From Siphonodentalium dalli (taxonomy: Eukaryota; Mollusca; Scaphopoda; Gadilida; Siphonodentaliidae): DNA of 64,000 bases. The notes under the pieces are model-generated. The model had not been told where the DNA came from and did not search any database. It was given only the letters and a program-made list of their open reading frames with translations. The position numbers were made by a program, and so were the translations under genes. The stretch lies in the NCBI GenBank assembly GCA_032622095.1, contig CP136062.1:33294918-33358917 (forward strand), given 5' to 3'. Shown here in pieces: positions 12,081-25,111 of this stretch (positions are counted from its first letter, which is position 1; the number at the start of each line of letters is the position of its first letter).

Positions 12081-13671
12081 CAGGAGTGACAACGGTAAAG
12101 TCCTTACACGCCGAGTGCTAAAAGTCGTTCTGGATTATTCGCATATACAATTCCCATCATGCAATGCCGCCTGGATCGGCACGCATCACTCATATTTTAA
12201 TTAGTGACATCAACGGTCGTCGATCATGATTGGTTGACGAGTGGTCGTCCCCATGGGACGATAACTGCCTCCGTTCAGACACGATCGTGGTAGATTTGGA
12301 GACTATGTAGTCTGGACACGAACCTGCTATCACACAGCTCCAGTGATTTATCGCCACGATGTATCAACACATATGATATGCCACCAGAGAAGGAAAGACG
12401 AGAAACCATGAGACATAGAAATGTAGAGAGCGAAGGGAGAGAAGTGCATGGGCGACGACATGAGGAGAGATGGGGACAGAGAGACACATTTTGAACCAGG
12501 TGCTTAAGCTACGATTTAGTGGAATGGTTTGTTTTTCGAGAAATATATAAATATATACATAAGAAGATCTAATGGTGATGATACATTGTATACTACAAAC
12601 AAATACGGTGCTCACCAGGTTGCCGTCAGATCAGCAAATCTTCTCTTCTGTCGGCATTCTATATCGAAACTCCCAAGTTAAGACCATTAATGTCAAAGTT
12701 CTATTTTTCAAACTGTGAATCTAACAGTTGCAAAATAGGAGCTGTTGACCTGTCCGAAGACATGCGACCGGTGGCTTGATCTCTACATAAGCCCAGATGT
12801 TGTATCATTGCTCGATAATTTAATTATGGAATGGCAGTTCGGGGGTATCATATTTCTACTGGAGATCCCAGTCTTCGCCATACTATAGATAGTCGGTCCA
12901 ATATATACCATATGCGAATGATTAATGATCGAGGGCCCAATTAGCCGAAATAGCTGTAGATCGAATTTGTTTAATAAAATGTGAATTTCTAAAGCTGGGA
13001 ACATACTCCCACATAACCCAAATCATTCCATATGAAACTACCTTATCTTGAAACACCTATCGAACCTGCCCACCCTGTGATAAAACGTCAACAATTTTAA
13101 ACCTGAAGCCCCCATTTACTTGAAACAACTTGAAGTGTTTTAAAATAACTCTCACGGGATGGACCTTGTCACAAGCCAATCGGAAACGATTCCCAAAAGC
13201 TTAAAGCTTGTTGTCGAATCCCTTTCATATCATCACTGTTAATATTTGTATTGTTTTTTTTTGTAATATATAATGACTAATATGGAATAAATACTGTTTA
13301 CACCAAAGCTGGGAACTGTGAATTGGGTCTCTTGTTTACATGGATGAGGACCAGAGGAGAGATGGGAACAGAGAGACACAGTTGTGATAAAGAAAGTGAT
13401 GCGGATATCAAGCCCAATCATGAACACTTGACACTGATTGAATCATGTATTTATTTAGTTTCAATATACACATATAGCATTATTATACACATATAGCATT
13501 AATATACATTAATTATTACAGAATAAATTTAACAGTTATATACATTGTATTGTATATTCGAGTGGTTGGCAGATTAACCAGACGAGACCGTCGAAGATGA
13601 ACACACATTAACGTACCTGCTGTTACAACAAATGTAGTGATTTATTGACACATCGCTGTAAATTTCCACCG
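12081..13671. other. Spacer with GA-rich repeat fragments
   Basis: The strings GAGGAGAGATGGG and ACAGAGAGACAC occur at 12460-12487 and 13351-13380, and relate loosely to the GA-rich minisatellite at 13672. A 22-bp unit TATACACATATAGCATTA is doubled at ~13466-13504. No gene is recognised. Confidence 0.4.
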
Positions 13672-13866
13672 AGGCGGAGACATAGATGTGTAGAGAAAGA
13701 GAGAGGGGAGAGAAGAACAGAGGCGGAGACATAGAGAGGTATAGAAAGAGAGAGGAGAGAAGAACAGGTGCGGAGACACAGAGAGGTAGACGAAGATAGA
13801 GGGGAGAGAAGAACAGGGGCGGAGACATAGAGAGGTAGAGACAGAGAGAGGGGTGAAAAGAACATG
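13672..13866 (+). repeat. GA-rich minisatellite, ~47-bp unit, four copies
   Basis: Four units of the form GGCGGAGACATAGAGAGGTA..GAGAGGGGAGAGAAGAACAG follow each other with small differences. The array creates long low-complexity frames on the minus strand, which are not genes. It abuts a LINE remnant on the right. Confidence 0.88.
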
Positions 13867-13887
13867 GACTTTGAGCATAGGGAAGGC

Positions 13888-14256
13888 AACTAGAAAAAGT
13901 ACAACGGAGAGCAACAAAACTGATTCCATCATTAAACAATTTAACATAAGAAGGTCGACTGGTAAAATTAAAGATCCCAACATTGCAGTACAGAACACAC
14001 AGAGGAGACATGATTAAATCTATAAGTTGTTTAACAATTACGACCCGGAAGTACCAAATATTTTGACAAAGAACACCAGTTACAAGAGGACACAACTTCA
14101 AACTATATCTACAAGGAGAGACAAAATATAAAAGAAAAAAATACTTTCAGTCAAAGAGTTGCGGAGCTACGGAACCATCTGGCACAATAAATAATCAACG
14201 CCGAAGACTTAAACCAATTTAAAAACCTACTTGATGATTGTTGGTCCGAACAATAG
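13888..14256 (+). pseudogene. LINE ORF2 C-terminal remnant (frameshifted)
   Basis: Conceptual translation across frames gives the hallmark end of a non-LTR reverse transcriptase ORF2: LEKVQRRATKLIPSL, then a KLKIPTLQYR..RGDMI block, then RGHNFKLY and FSQRVAELRNHL, ending LDDCWSEQ with a stop at 14254-14256. The matches lie in different frames with internal stops, so it is dead. In this family the tail lies downstream of the RT domain, so this is a 5'-truncated 3' end. Its 3' UTR probably continues past 14256, but I cannot place the end. This LINE lineage differs from LINE-A and LINE-B. Confidence 0.8.
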
Positions 14257-14447
14257 GTAAAAATACTATACAGCTAAATTGGGAATGACAAGCTCACAGA
14301 TGAGTCGGGCGTTGGATAGAATAAGACATATAGGTGAGGAATTCGGCGAAGAAGAGGTGGACATAGTGGCACCAGCCAGCGTCTACTAACAACATCATGT
14401 AACATAAGGTCCAGAGAACAAGCAGAACTTTATAGATCATGTGGGTT

Positions 14448-15250
14448 GTTTACATTGCTGTAGATCTGTATACATATATGTGTGAAGTCACGTGTCGCAG
14501 ATTATTGTGATCACAATATGATTATTGATAGTGAACGCGCGCTCATCAGAACTCTGTTAATTGACAATTCACTATGAGTCGTGTCAGTTTAGGCCAGACA
14601 AAAAAAATGAATCAACTATCAGCAGACCAAATCAGTTTATTCTTCCATCAGTTGATAATGTTCGAAGGAAGAATGAAAGTCGCATGAGAACAAACCAGAT
14701 AGGAATACACAATAAACAACAGTGTACAAAATATAAATATGGCTACTTCATCTACATCATGTGCGGAATTTCCCATCTAATAACAACTTTGTGAGCATAT
14801 AATAACAAAATGACCTAGATTATATGCTGCGCTAGTCAACGGCAGTGATAGCGACCTTGTTATGCTGTGCTTTTGCGGTCGCCCTGTTGTTCACTGAGTG
14901 TACTAAGGTATTACCAAACTCCAAGAAGAACAAATATTAACAAGATATACTGTATATAGTAAAAACTTTACTTTAAATACTTTTTCATCACACACAGGTT
15001 CTCGAGTACACAGTGTGAAATATATGTGTTGAAATGACAAAGAAAGATTAAGCACATTCGCCAAGCCTGAGTAACAATTAATCAAATCAGATTTGCCTGT
15101 CGCAATGTCTCGGTGTTGACCGTGACTTATAACGGACACGATTTTTGCTGACATGAACGAATACCGATTTCTTTCTGTGTGCATTTCTATGTCAACCCGT
15201 TTACAATAGCATGCGTGTAGAACTGTATACATATCTACAGCAATGTAAAC
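14448..15250. mobile_element. Candidate element with ~28-bp terminal inverted repeats
   Basis: GTTTACATTGCTGTAGAT.TGTATACA at 14448-14474 is matched in reverse complement at ~15222-15250. The 0.8-kb interior has no recognisable transposase. No target duplication is evident, so it could instead be two fortuitous inverted fragments. Confidence 0.5.
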
Positions 15251-15426
15251 ACGCCCTCAGATAGCTTGAGCGATAAGTTAAATGAGACGTCAACGCTGTT
15301 TAACGCAATAAAAAAAGCAACCTCATGTCAGCTTCATTATATTTAAGTATATGCTGGGCCGTCTCCAGAATTGATAATATAAATAAGATTGTAACACATT
15401 TATAGACTTGTTGTGAAATGTTCTAG

Positions 15427-18400
15427 GTGTCTTTCTCAACTGTAATGGCAGTTTGCGTATATCGTATATTCATTCTCATTATCATCGGTGTCAGCTCGAT
15501 TATTAAATCGTCGACGCGTGTTATACATATCAAGTGCCCCTTTATTCATTGGTTAGAAATCAAACTTAATGGAACGCAAGATAGTATTATAATAGGTGCG
15601 GTATATATTCCACCAGAGGGCACTAGATATTCGTCAGAGACCTCATTTGATGAAGTGACTGCGGAAATTCTTAGTATGCGAGAGCGCAGTGATACCATTT
15701 TTATTACTGGTGATTTTAACGCGCGTACAGCAGATGATTCAGACTACATACACGAACCGGAAAATAGACACGAACCAATTCAATCTGCATTTTATTATGA
15801 TAGTTGTAATGCTGAACTAGCTATTGAAAGAGCGGGCCTCACCAAACACAGATATAACATGGATAAAACGAAAAACAATTATGGCCGAAAATTACTCTCG
15901 CTTTGTCACCACTGCGAACTGGTTTTTATAAATGGGCGCGTAGGCAATGATAGTATGATAGGAACATTCACTTCGGGCGACGCCTCGACAATTGACTACA
16001 TGATATGTTCTCTCCCAGCGTTACCCATTGTAAAGAACTTTGATATAGGAGATTATAGTAAACTGTTTTCGGATATTCATAAAACATTGACATCTGAGAT
16101 TTTAATCGATTCAATTAAGCACGAAGAAATTATAAGTGACTCGCATAAAAACCAACCTAGGCGTAGATGGAATCGCACAAAATCTATTGAATTTGTATAT
16201 AATTTAGACCCCGATGATATCGATATACGACAGACCATCGATAAACACGAAACTGATTATCCAAGCTGTACAGAGATGAACGATGTTGTATCAAAATTAA
16301 CACATGTAATTCTTAATTCTGCAGATAAAACATTTGGACTGGGACAAGTAAGTAACATAAAGAAAAATAGATATAGAACATGTAACAAGCCATTGGTTTA
16401 ACCATGCGTGTAAACTAGCCAGGAAGGAATACCGAAAAGCAGAACGAAACAACAAGTCTAAAGTAATAATTTGACTAGAAACGTAGCGCGTGAAACAGCT
16501 AAACAATACAAGATTACAATGGATAATGCCATGAGATCTCACAGAGAAAAGATATCTGGTGAAATGACTAAACTTAAAAAGGGCGACTCGAGAAAATTTT
16601 GGTCTATATTGAATAAGAAAAGAAAACTAACAGACAGTTCATTAAAAATAAAAGATCTTGAGAATTATTTCCGAGAAATAAATGCCATAACCTACACAAA
16701 CGATCCCCAATTGGCTACTGATGATACATCTACGCATGGGAATGACACACTTAACAAACCTATTACAGACTAGGAAATAAAAATCACGATCGCTTGTCTC
16801 AGTAATAATAAATCACCCGGAGATGACGGAATATTAAATGAATTTATAAAAGCCTCGGCTGATACACTTAAAGACATATACTGTAAACTTTTTAATCTAG
16901 TCTTGGATTCTGGGTGTATACCTGATTCCTGGGGAATTGGAACCATTATCCCCATATATAAAAATAAAGGAGATTCAAGCGACCCTAAAAACTATAGACC
17001 AATTACTTTACTCAGTTGTTTTGGGAAATTATTTACCAAAATATTATCAAATAGGATCAACAAATATCTAGAAGAACATGAAGTAATGAAAGAAAATCAA
17101 TCCGGTTTCAGAAAAGGATATTCCACAGTTGATAATATCTTTGTTCTTCACATGCTGACAGAAATTACTAGGTCACTCAACAGAAGCTTATATTGTGCAT
17201 TCAATGATTTTGAAAAGCATTTGATAAAGTATGGAGACATGGACTATGGCACAAACTTCTATCTAACGGTGTTAATGGAAAAATATTTAAAGTCATTTGC
17301 AATATGTACTCGAACATTAAGTCCAAAGTTCAACTAGGAAATGAGCACTCCAATTACTTTCCATGTTTATCTGGTGTCCGACAAGGTGCGAATCTTTCAC
17401 CACTACTCTTTGCACTGTACGTAAACGACTTGGAATCTTATCTGACAAATACAGGAGTTATTGGTCTGCCAAATTTGTCGAATGATATTGAAAACAATTT
17501 GAACATCTATATGAAACTTTTTGTAATTTTGTATGCAGATGATACTGTACTAATGGCAGAAACACCTGCAAAATTGCAAACTGCTTTGGATTCATTCTAT
17601 AAGTACTGTGAAATGTGGAAATTAACAGTTAATGTCGATAAAACTAAAATAATGTTGATATCAAAGCGTAGCCTTCCAAAAAAAGAGAAAAAAATTCTAC
17701 AATGGGAGGGAAATTGAAGTTGTTAAACAATTTAATTACCTGGGAATAATACATACTAAATCTGGTTCATATACGGAGGCAAAGAAGGTGCTTTTAGATA
17801 AAGCCACTAGAGCAATGTACGCTATAATCACCAAATCAAGAGCACACTGCCTTTCGGTAAAGGACCAATTTGATTTATTTGATGCACAAGTTGTACCCAT
17901 ACTTGCTTATGGATCTGAAATTTGGGGTACAGGAAATAATGATATAATTGAGAATATACATAGAAAATTTTGTAAGTTTATTTTACGGCTAAAACCATCC
18001 ACATGCAATTATATGTTGCCGTATGCCAATTGATATATTAATAAACATGCGCGTGGTGAAGTATTGGTTGAAAGTAGTAAATATGAATTGTAATAGATAT
18101 TGTAAAATATTATATATGTTGGCGCTAAAACTCAGTAATGTCTCATCCTCTAATTTCACGTGGATAAACAAAGTTAAGCAAACTTTAACAGAATGTGGTC
18201 AGATCCACTTAATGGATATAGGTAAAATTCCCTGTACTGAGCGATTACTCACGTATATTGAGTGCAACCTTATTTGTAGATTCCGTAATAAATGGAAAAA
18301 TGATACAGAAGCCTCGGGCAGTAGGGGAATTATATACAAAATGTTCAAACAAGATATCAATTTTGAAGATTACTTGAGCATTCTTGATACCAGAAACCGG

Positions 18401-18730
18401 TTAACATTATGCAGATTCCGTACATGTAACCACCAGCTACCTATAGAGACGGGCAGATGGAATAATATTGATATCGCTGACAGAATATGCCCAAAGTGTC
18501 ACAAATACATTGGTGATGAATTACATTATTTATTGGAATGTGAGTTCTTTACGGATGTAAGAAAACGCTTTTTACAACCAAAACATAGTAGACGAATAAA
18601 TGCTACCGCGATAAATGAAATTCTCAATCATGAAGAATCCCATATTACTACGCAGACTTTGTTCTTTCATTCGGATCATCACGAACATATTCTCAGATCA
18701 CAATTAATGCATCGAAATCTCTCGTCATGA
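15427..18730 (+). pseudogene. LINE-B: 5'-truncated APE-type non-LTR retrotransposon ORF2, decayed
   Basis: The protein would nick target DNA (apurinic-like endonuclease) and reverse-transcribe the element RNA. Visible endonuclease motifs are GAVYIPPEGT, GDFNA (15709), STIDYM (~15985) and a SDIH at ~16069. RT motifs are YRPITLLSCFGKLFTK, QSGFRKGYSTVDNIF, DFEKAFDKVW (~17202, across a frameshift), VRQGANLSPLLFALY (~17374) and YADD (17532). A C-terminal CCHC knuckle CPKC..H..C is at 18488-18541. The N-terminal endonuclease half is missing. Breaks: an extra base near 16393, a second frame return near 16470, an in-frame TAG at 16771, and frameshifts near 17212, 17690 and 18018. Stop at 18728-18730. 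No ORF1 precedes it. Clade assignment needs a tree. Confidence 0.9.
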
Positions 18731-20250
18731 ATCTGTCTAATTTTGATCTGCTATGATATATGTGTATATTCGACACGGATTAACATTCATTCATCTATGG
18801 TGATGGTCAGATGCGGGATTTGACAGAAAGTCTCAAACTTTCTGCTGAATTTAGCTAGCTGAGCATCCACATTGATGAATGGATGTGAACCAAGAATTAA
18901 AGTATATACCTGCCAACAAGCGCAATGAGGATTCAAGTATATTTACATTTATATCAGTTATAATTGATTATTTAAATAGTCATACGTTATGACATTAATA
19001 CTTGGCTTTTATGTAGGTATATTAGTATATATGTATGGTTCCCGGAATCAATTATACGAGTCACTAGTGAACGATATGGCAATCATCGATGGTATAAATA
19101 CTAAAATTGATGACCTACATGTAGTAACCTATTATGTGTACCTAAATCTAAACACACGTGTGACTGTGCAGACATCAACCTTTTATGTCAGCGTTGCGAT
19201 TAAATAGTTTACTCCAACCAACAAGGTTTCACACGAGATTGCGCCGTCATTACTCTTGGCGAAAATAAGCTATAGTAGCGATGTCAGAATAAAACTCGAA
19301 ATACATTCATCGAATTTCAACATACCATCGACCCGGAACCATATGTACATATCTATTGTATAATATTTCTATATATCTATTGTTTATATAATTATATATC
19401 TCAATATCCTTATGTTATACATGTATTAACTTGGATGAGAGAATAAAGCATTGATTCATTCTCACTCTCAAGCTCCAAATTGCACTGCCAGTGTTATTGG
19501 AAATAATGACGATCAGCAGAAGGAGAATATTTTCTTCATTATATTGTATGGTATGTCACTGAAACCCTAGTCGGCGCCGACCCTGTCATCCGACTTCACA
19601 TATATATGGGTTCCTAAATTACAGTGATACGAGGAAGATTACGTAACTAACGCGATTACACTATAGCTGATGATGTTCCCACTATACTGTCAGAAAAAAT
19701 ATTCCAAACTGTTACACACAGTGCTCGTTGTCACTGCTAATTACCGTCCAACCTTCACTAGTGACAGGGAACGCATGCCAATAGACGTGACATCACTGAC
19801 TTGTAGGGAGAAATTCGATTATGTCTCTTTACGAGATGGAAGCCACATGTCAATTACATTCGAGATGAAGGTTTTGGTGGAAACAAAATCACAAGGCCAT
19901 TCAATGTGAAGGTTTCTATAAAAAATATCTATGGAAATGCATTGCAGGTTACAATACACCAAATATTCTCCATATACCTCAGTGTTAACACCTGAGGCTG
20001 CGGAATATTCGCAGGAAAGCGTTGGGGGCTTCACATATGTATAAGTCTGTAGAACAATCTTTGAGACACAAAGTGATCAGGAAAAAATTATATGTAAACG
20101 TACTGGGTCCATTTTAAATTTGGTGCTTTTGATACTACCCTAACTCTGCAGCAAATTTCAAGGGGAACAACAAAGAGACACACCCCCATTAAACAACCAG
20201 CCCTCTGACCTTGCAATGCAAGTTAAATATCCCACCCAGTTTGATGTTTT
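18731..20250. other. LINE-B 3' flank and unannotated spacer
   Basis: The first ~60 bases are probably LINE-B 3' UTR. A GAATAAAGCATTGATTCATTC string at 19440-19460 resembles a LINE 3' end or polyadenylation region but is 0.7 kb away, so the link is uncertain. No gene is recognised. Confidence 0.35.
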
Positions 20251-20432
20251 GAGGGCCTACATATTTATCTCATTTTGAGGGGCTAAATATTTATCTCATT
20301 TTGAGGGGCTACATATTTATCTCATTTTGAGGGGCTACATATTTATCTCATTTTGAGGGGCTACATATTTATCTCATTTTGAGGGGCTACATATTTATCT
20401 CATTTTGAGGGGCTACTTATTTATCTCATTTT
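20251..20432 (+). repeat. 26-bp minisatellite, seven exact-period copies
   Basis: GAGGGGCTACATATTTATCT (first 20 bases of the unit) plus CATTTT repeats seven times over 182 bases. The first, second and last units have single-base variants. There are no spacers, so it is not a CRISPR array. Confidence 0.95.
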
Positions 20433-21399
20433 ATATGCAAATTTTCCCTAACATATAATCAACCACTCGGCTGCTGGGTGCGATGTTATGCTGATCCTAG
20501 CTTGGGGGTCCCAGGGGAAATCACATTTGGAATTTGGATTTGGTTTATTATAACATTCAACGTGGACGTCTTTGTGGACCATATGGCGAGGGATGGTAAC
20601 CCGATTCATGTATTTGGGCAAGTTTGTCATATTCTTACCGCTGGGAGGGGGTGTTTGTGTGTTGTTCCTACGTGCGATGGAGTGATTTCCCGGTGAAATT
20701 ATCCACCTGCGCGGCTTATTATCCACGTGTAATAATGGCAGCATCGTGATAATTAACCCTCTGCACGGTCTTTCCTCCTCTCATAAAACTGTCAAAACCG
20801 TGGTAATAATTGAAACGACGATGAACCTCAATAAAGTCAATTAACCCTTTCATGACGGGAGCTTTCTGAATTTTTCTGGAAAAACCAGTTCCATCAGTTC
20901 TCACGTGTTTTCATTGTCGTGTTTACCTTCGATTCACACCGTGATACCAATGTCAGTTCATTTTAATATACTAATCAAAAGCCGAGTAATTGATTATAAC
21001 ATCATGCTGATTATCTCAAAACAATTGATTTTCGGGATTACCGTTTCTGGCACGTGGACTTGTAACGCACTTTTACATCATGTGTCTGTCGTATCCTGCT
21101 ATTTTCACCATTTTCATCAAACTTTTAGTGTAAACAAATTTTTATTTCCAAATCCAAACATATAACATAATATACAGACGACACATGTATGTAAAATAGA
21201 GAATTGGTGAAACGAGGATCAGACAACAAGACCGAGTGCATATATGAAGTCCTCTCCTTTTTGGCTACATGCCCCGTCCCCAACAAGTGAGGGAGGGGTA
21301 TAGGTCAGACGGGAAGGGTTGGAAATAATGGTTTTATGAGAAATGGAGTTTGAGTTATGAATGGAAGAAACGGGATAATATAGTGTTAGGGATAGCATG

Positions 21400-21437
<38 letters not shown>

Positions 21438-22399
21438 GAGAGAGCGTAGAAACTAGAAGACCAGAGGGGGACATATGAAGTCGCGAGATAATGACAGTGG
21501 TAGGGAGTATTCAATAATTGGGTTGTTGCGTGATAAAAATTATGCTCGTCTATAGTAATCCTCATGCGTCAGCCGACATGGGAGGGGTCAATCACAACTG
21601 GTTATATAAAAACAAACACACACAGCTAAACTTTTGAGGGTCGGTCCATTGGAATCAAACTTGCGCTGATAGGTTGGTTTCCAAGTTTGGCCATGAAAAA
21701 ACTTGCGTCCCCTGGGTGGTGGGTCCCAAAAATTAAAATACAAAAACGTTCAAACTTGTAACCTGGATTGTTTGCCAGATCCCGCCTGTGCAAATTGCTA
21801 TTGTTGCCTGGATTATGCAGACTGTGCATGTATACCATAAACATGTGCTCATCGCGTGGTGTTGAAACAAATGGATGTCGTTCTCTCGCTATATAATGCA
21901 TATCGATTATCGATCCGCTAAATTGTGCAACGACTAAACGTTCCGGCTCTTAAATATGGAATACTGTTTATGCCACTCAATGCGCCCGTATAAATCACCA
22001 ACGCGCGCGTGTTTCGCCCGACGGAAAGCGATAAACGTCAAACGCGTGTGCAAATTCTAACCCACGGCAATAGAAGATATCGAAATTAGTTGGAACGTAC
22101 ATCTAAACTTCCAGGCGAAGCAACCGCCGAAATCGAAATTAGTACACCCGCACACACAATCATACTGTCAGGTGAAATAACCGCCAGAATCGAAACAACC
22201 AAACTGTGCCACGCGTGGTTGGATTGTCCATTTATTAATGACCATTTTAGGTAAGGATTGTCCGTTTATAAGTGGCCAATCCTTGAAGAATTGCCTGGTT
22301 ATTTTGCTTTCGGTGGTGGTTTTGTCGTGGGAATTTCGGGTGATACACGCGTGCGTCGGGTGATTAAGGGTCAATCCACAGCGGGCGCGAGCATGCTCT
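20433..22399. other. Unannotated stretch with a (GA)n microsatellite
   Basis: A pure GA/AG run lies at ~21402-21434 (followed by a broken GA run to ~21445). TTAACCCT strings occur at 20753 and 20842 but without matching ends. Open frames are short and motif-free. No gene is recognised. Confidence 0.45.
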
Positions 22400-23114
22400 T
22401 TTTACTGCCGTTTTCTGTCGTCCGTAGCGGTTTAAAGCGCGCGATTTTTATATTCACACGAAAGCGACTGCATTGCTTCGTCGCGCGCGATGGTTAGGGT
22501 AGATAATCGTTTGAGTGCATCATTTACAGGCAGGTCACAAATACAATGTATATGGACATTTTAATCATAATTTGCTAAACATGTACATGTAAGAGTTTTT
22601 CAAACTCATTTAATTGTAAAATATAGTATGTCAAGTGGAATGGTGCACGAGATTCCTAAATTCTCATAGCAATTGCGTTGAATTGAAAATTTCATTCTAT
22701 AATCCAGTTGGTGAGTTTTTGTTATCGCGGGTGTGGGGGGAAATTGTGGGCAAAGTGACCTCACAAGCTTGAAATGGATTGGGACTAAACATTAACCAGA
22801 CGATCCTATTATGACGTCGAGCTCTTGCCATGTATTTTCTCTTCTCGTTTATCCTTGCACTTCAGTTATCAGCATGTCGCTAAAGTCCTCCACCACCTTT
22901 TTTATCGCGACGACGAATGAATTTGTCGCCTTCAAATAGGAGGAATACGCGAGTTTTAATATCCTATTTGACAGTGACCCAATTATCCCGCTGGTTTGCC
23001 ACAAACCGATGAAGCATAAATATCACTGCTGTGGGCACCTCTTGGTCAGCGATTCAGTTACATGCGGTGTGAATATAAAAATCGTGCGCTTTGAACTGCT
23101 ACGGACGACAGAAA
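22400..23114. mobile_element. Inverted-repeat element with ~62-bp arms
   Basis: The arm 22400-22461 (GCCGTTTTCTGTCGTCCGTA..) is matched in reverse complement at ~23053-23114, including GCG(C/A)(G/A)CGATTTTTATATTCACAC. The interior is non-coding. The right arm abuts a LINE 3' fragment starting ~23112. A weaker relative of the left outer flank lies at ~23465-23520. Confidence 0.75.
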
Positions 23115-23394
23115 ACGGCCGTTCAGATGACAAACGTCTTTGGACAACATCTGGTGCTAATTTGATCACGGGTGGCTACCGATCTTTTAAAGTAACATGC
23201 CCAAATGCATGGAATCCTCTGCCATTGAACATAAAAGAGTCACCATCTCTTGACGACTTTAAAAAGTCATTGAAAACTTACTTGTTTGCGCGGCGTTTCA
23301 GAAAATGACTTTGTTATTGTGTATATTTATATTTCATGTTTATGTTTATGTCAAGCACTTATGGCCCGCTTATTGGGGATAAGCGCTATACAAA

Positions 23395-23428
<34 letters not shown>
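23112..23428 (+). pseudogene. LINE 3' end: ORF2 C-terminus plus (ATT)n tail
   Basis: The frame ending at the stop 23306-23308 reads GYRSFKV..AWNPLPLNIKESPSLDDFKKSLKTYLF (given here in pieces). This is the usual C-terminal tail of CR1/L2-like ORF2 proteins: WNSLP, then SPSL..FKK.LKTYLF. A short 3' UTR follows, ending GGGGATAAGCGCTATACAAA and then an (ATT)n tract from 23393. That AGCGCTATA-CAAATATTATT ending is characteristic of this LINE group. The copy is 5'-truncated to ~0.3 kb and inactive. Confidence 0.88.
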
Positions 23429-23524
23429 TTTAATATAATCGCGCGCTCGCGTCCAGTGTGGATTGAACTTAAATTCAAAGCGGGCGCCAGCGTGCGATTT
23501 TTACGGCCGTTTTATGAATGAACA

Positions 23525-23850
23525 ATTATTATTTTATTTTTTTTATTATTTTTTCTTACATTCTTTAACAATTTTATAATTTTGTTTGTATCAAATTGTT
23601 TATCATTTTTTTCACACATTCTTTAACAATGTTTATCATTTTTTATATTTTGTTATTACATTCTTTAACAACTTTGTAATTTTTTATCATTATTTCTTAC
23701 ATTCTTTAACAATTTTATCATTTTTTCTTACATCCATTAACAATTTTATCATTTTTTCTTACATTTTTTTAAACAATTATAACAAAATAATAATAAATTT
23801 ATTAGGCCAATGCATTCTCTTATATATGCGAAGCGACCTATATAAGAGCT
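23525..23850 (+). mobile_element. Relic of the palindrome-bearing MITE: AT-rich repeat plus half palindrome
   Basis: From 23525 to ~23800 a ~34-bp AT-rich unit (TTCTTACATTCTTTAACAA..) repeats with variation about eight times. It is followed at 23812 by GGCCAATGCATTCTCTTATA, the left half of the 69-bp palindrome seen intact at 49613 and 54478; the right half is damaged. It matches the AT-rich core and palindrome of the MITE at 54302-54700. Confidence 0.75.
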
Positions 23851-24479
23851 GCATTCTTTCACTCAGCAAAGTGTTTGAGTACTCACTTATCAGTTTGACC
23901 TACCGAAACAATCGCATTGTATGTCTTTACAAAATGAGGTGCCCATGTATCCAGAATTGAACGTATTACACAATAAAAAAGAAACAATTAAAAAAACATC
24001 TACTCGCGCGCTCTACCAATAGCGGACCACGTGCACGATATACCGCTCATATATTTATCGGCCTTCGCATCCCAAAGTCCACACTTGTAGGTCGATCTCT
24101 CGACCTGGCGACACCATTCGTGCCCTGTAATTTAGCTAGGTCTCGATTGTCATAATTAGTTTATACGCGGGGTCCATAATATAACACCCAGTTTCGAGTC
24201 CACACGGTAGGTCATTATTGTCCCATATATCCCATATATGCTCCCAATTCATAGTTCTCCCAGAAGGCAGACAGTTGATAGCACAACATAGCTTTGAAAT
24301 AAATTAAGGTCACTTCTTTCCTACATCATGTCATTAATAGGTACTCTGGGACGCCCGTATATATCATAAGCCGCCAGTTCAAAACCCGAACACGTTTTGA
24401 CGTTCTCTCTGGGAAGATTGCAACATCGAAAAAAAGGCACAAGTACATTTGTGGGTTGATATATAATTTAGTTGACACC
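23851..24479. other. Unannotated AT-rich spacer
   Basis: No gene, RNA or repeat recognised beyond short AT-rich strings. Confidence 0.35.
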
Positions 24480-24605
24480 ATTGTGAGCCGATATCAAATC
24501 ACAAATCCGTGCGTATCGATGGGGTTAGAACGAGCTTCTACATCGCTCGACGGCTTATACACCGTGGACCATACCAGCTGAGCCACATTGGCCCCTAAGT
24601 AAATA
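24480..24605 (-). repeat. Possible tRNA-derived SINE head
   Basis: On the minus strand, TGGCTCAGCTGGTATGG resembles a tRNA A box and, ~45 bases later, GCTCGTTCTAACCCC resembles a degenerate B box. The acceptor and anticodon arms do not pair properly, so it is not a functional tRNA. No 3' tail was located. Confidence 0.4.
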
Positions 24606-24915
24606 TGTGATCCTCAATAATGCCATCTGATCTCTACTTAAAGCCAAACAATCTTATTTTACGACTCAGATTTATAATCAAATTAAATTACTGGCAATTG
24701 AACCCACCAACCTGGATCCGTCCGAACAATCCTGGACTATCTGGGAGCCGAAAATTACTGTATAACTGTCAAGTTGGAGGTTAATAGCACCATTTGTGTA
24801 CGGCCGAGACGATTGCCCTATAATTAGTGAGTTTCCTGGGGACCCTCTTATATACCTTTCAATCTCCGAAACTATAGCTCCTATAGATAATCACGGAGTG
24901 GTCCTGATGGGTATA

Positions 24916-25008
24916 GGTTCAATTGCCAGCAAAAAATATTCGACGATTATTGACCCCGTAATTGGTTCAATTGCCAGCAAACATATTCGACAAATATTGA
25001 CCTCCGAA
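24916..25008 (+). repeat. 48-bp tandem duplication
   Basis: GGTTCAATTGCCAGCAAA.. starts at 24916 and 24964 and is followed in both by a TATTCGAC(G/A)A..ATTGACC block. The same GGTTCAATTGCCAG string occurs in reverse complement near 24689-24702. Confidence 0.75.
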
Positions 25009-25111
25009 TTGACGCATAATTGTTATTGAGACGGTTATGCCATTGCTCGTCTGTCGGTGTATTTCATAGAGCATCATTCACAAGCTCCGTTATATCTCCA
25101 GGCGGTGTGGT

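Noticed and set aside
13574-14101. 175-codon minus-strand frame rich in Ser/Leu/Pro
   Set aside because: It reads the GA-rich minisatellite and the antisense of a LINE remnant.
20251-20432. Possible CRISPR-like array
   Set aside because: Units are directly adjacent with no spacers, and the context is eukaryotic.
24480-24605. Functional tRNA gene on the minus strand
   Set aside because: A-box-like and B-box-like strings are present but the cloverleaf arms do not pair; kept only as a possible SINE head.
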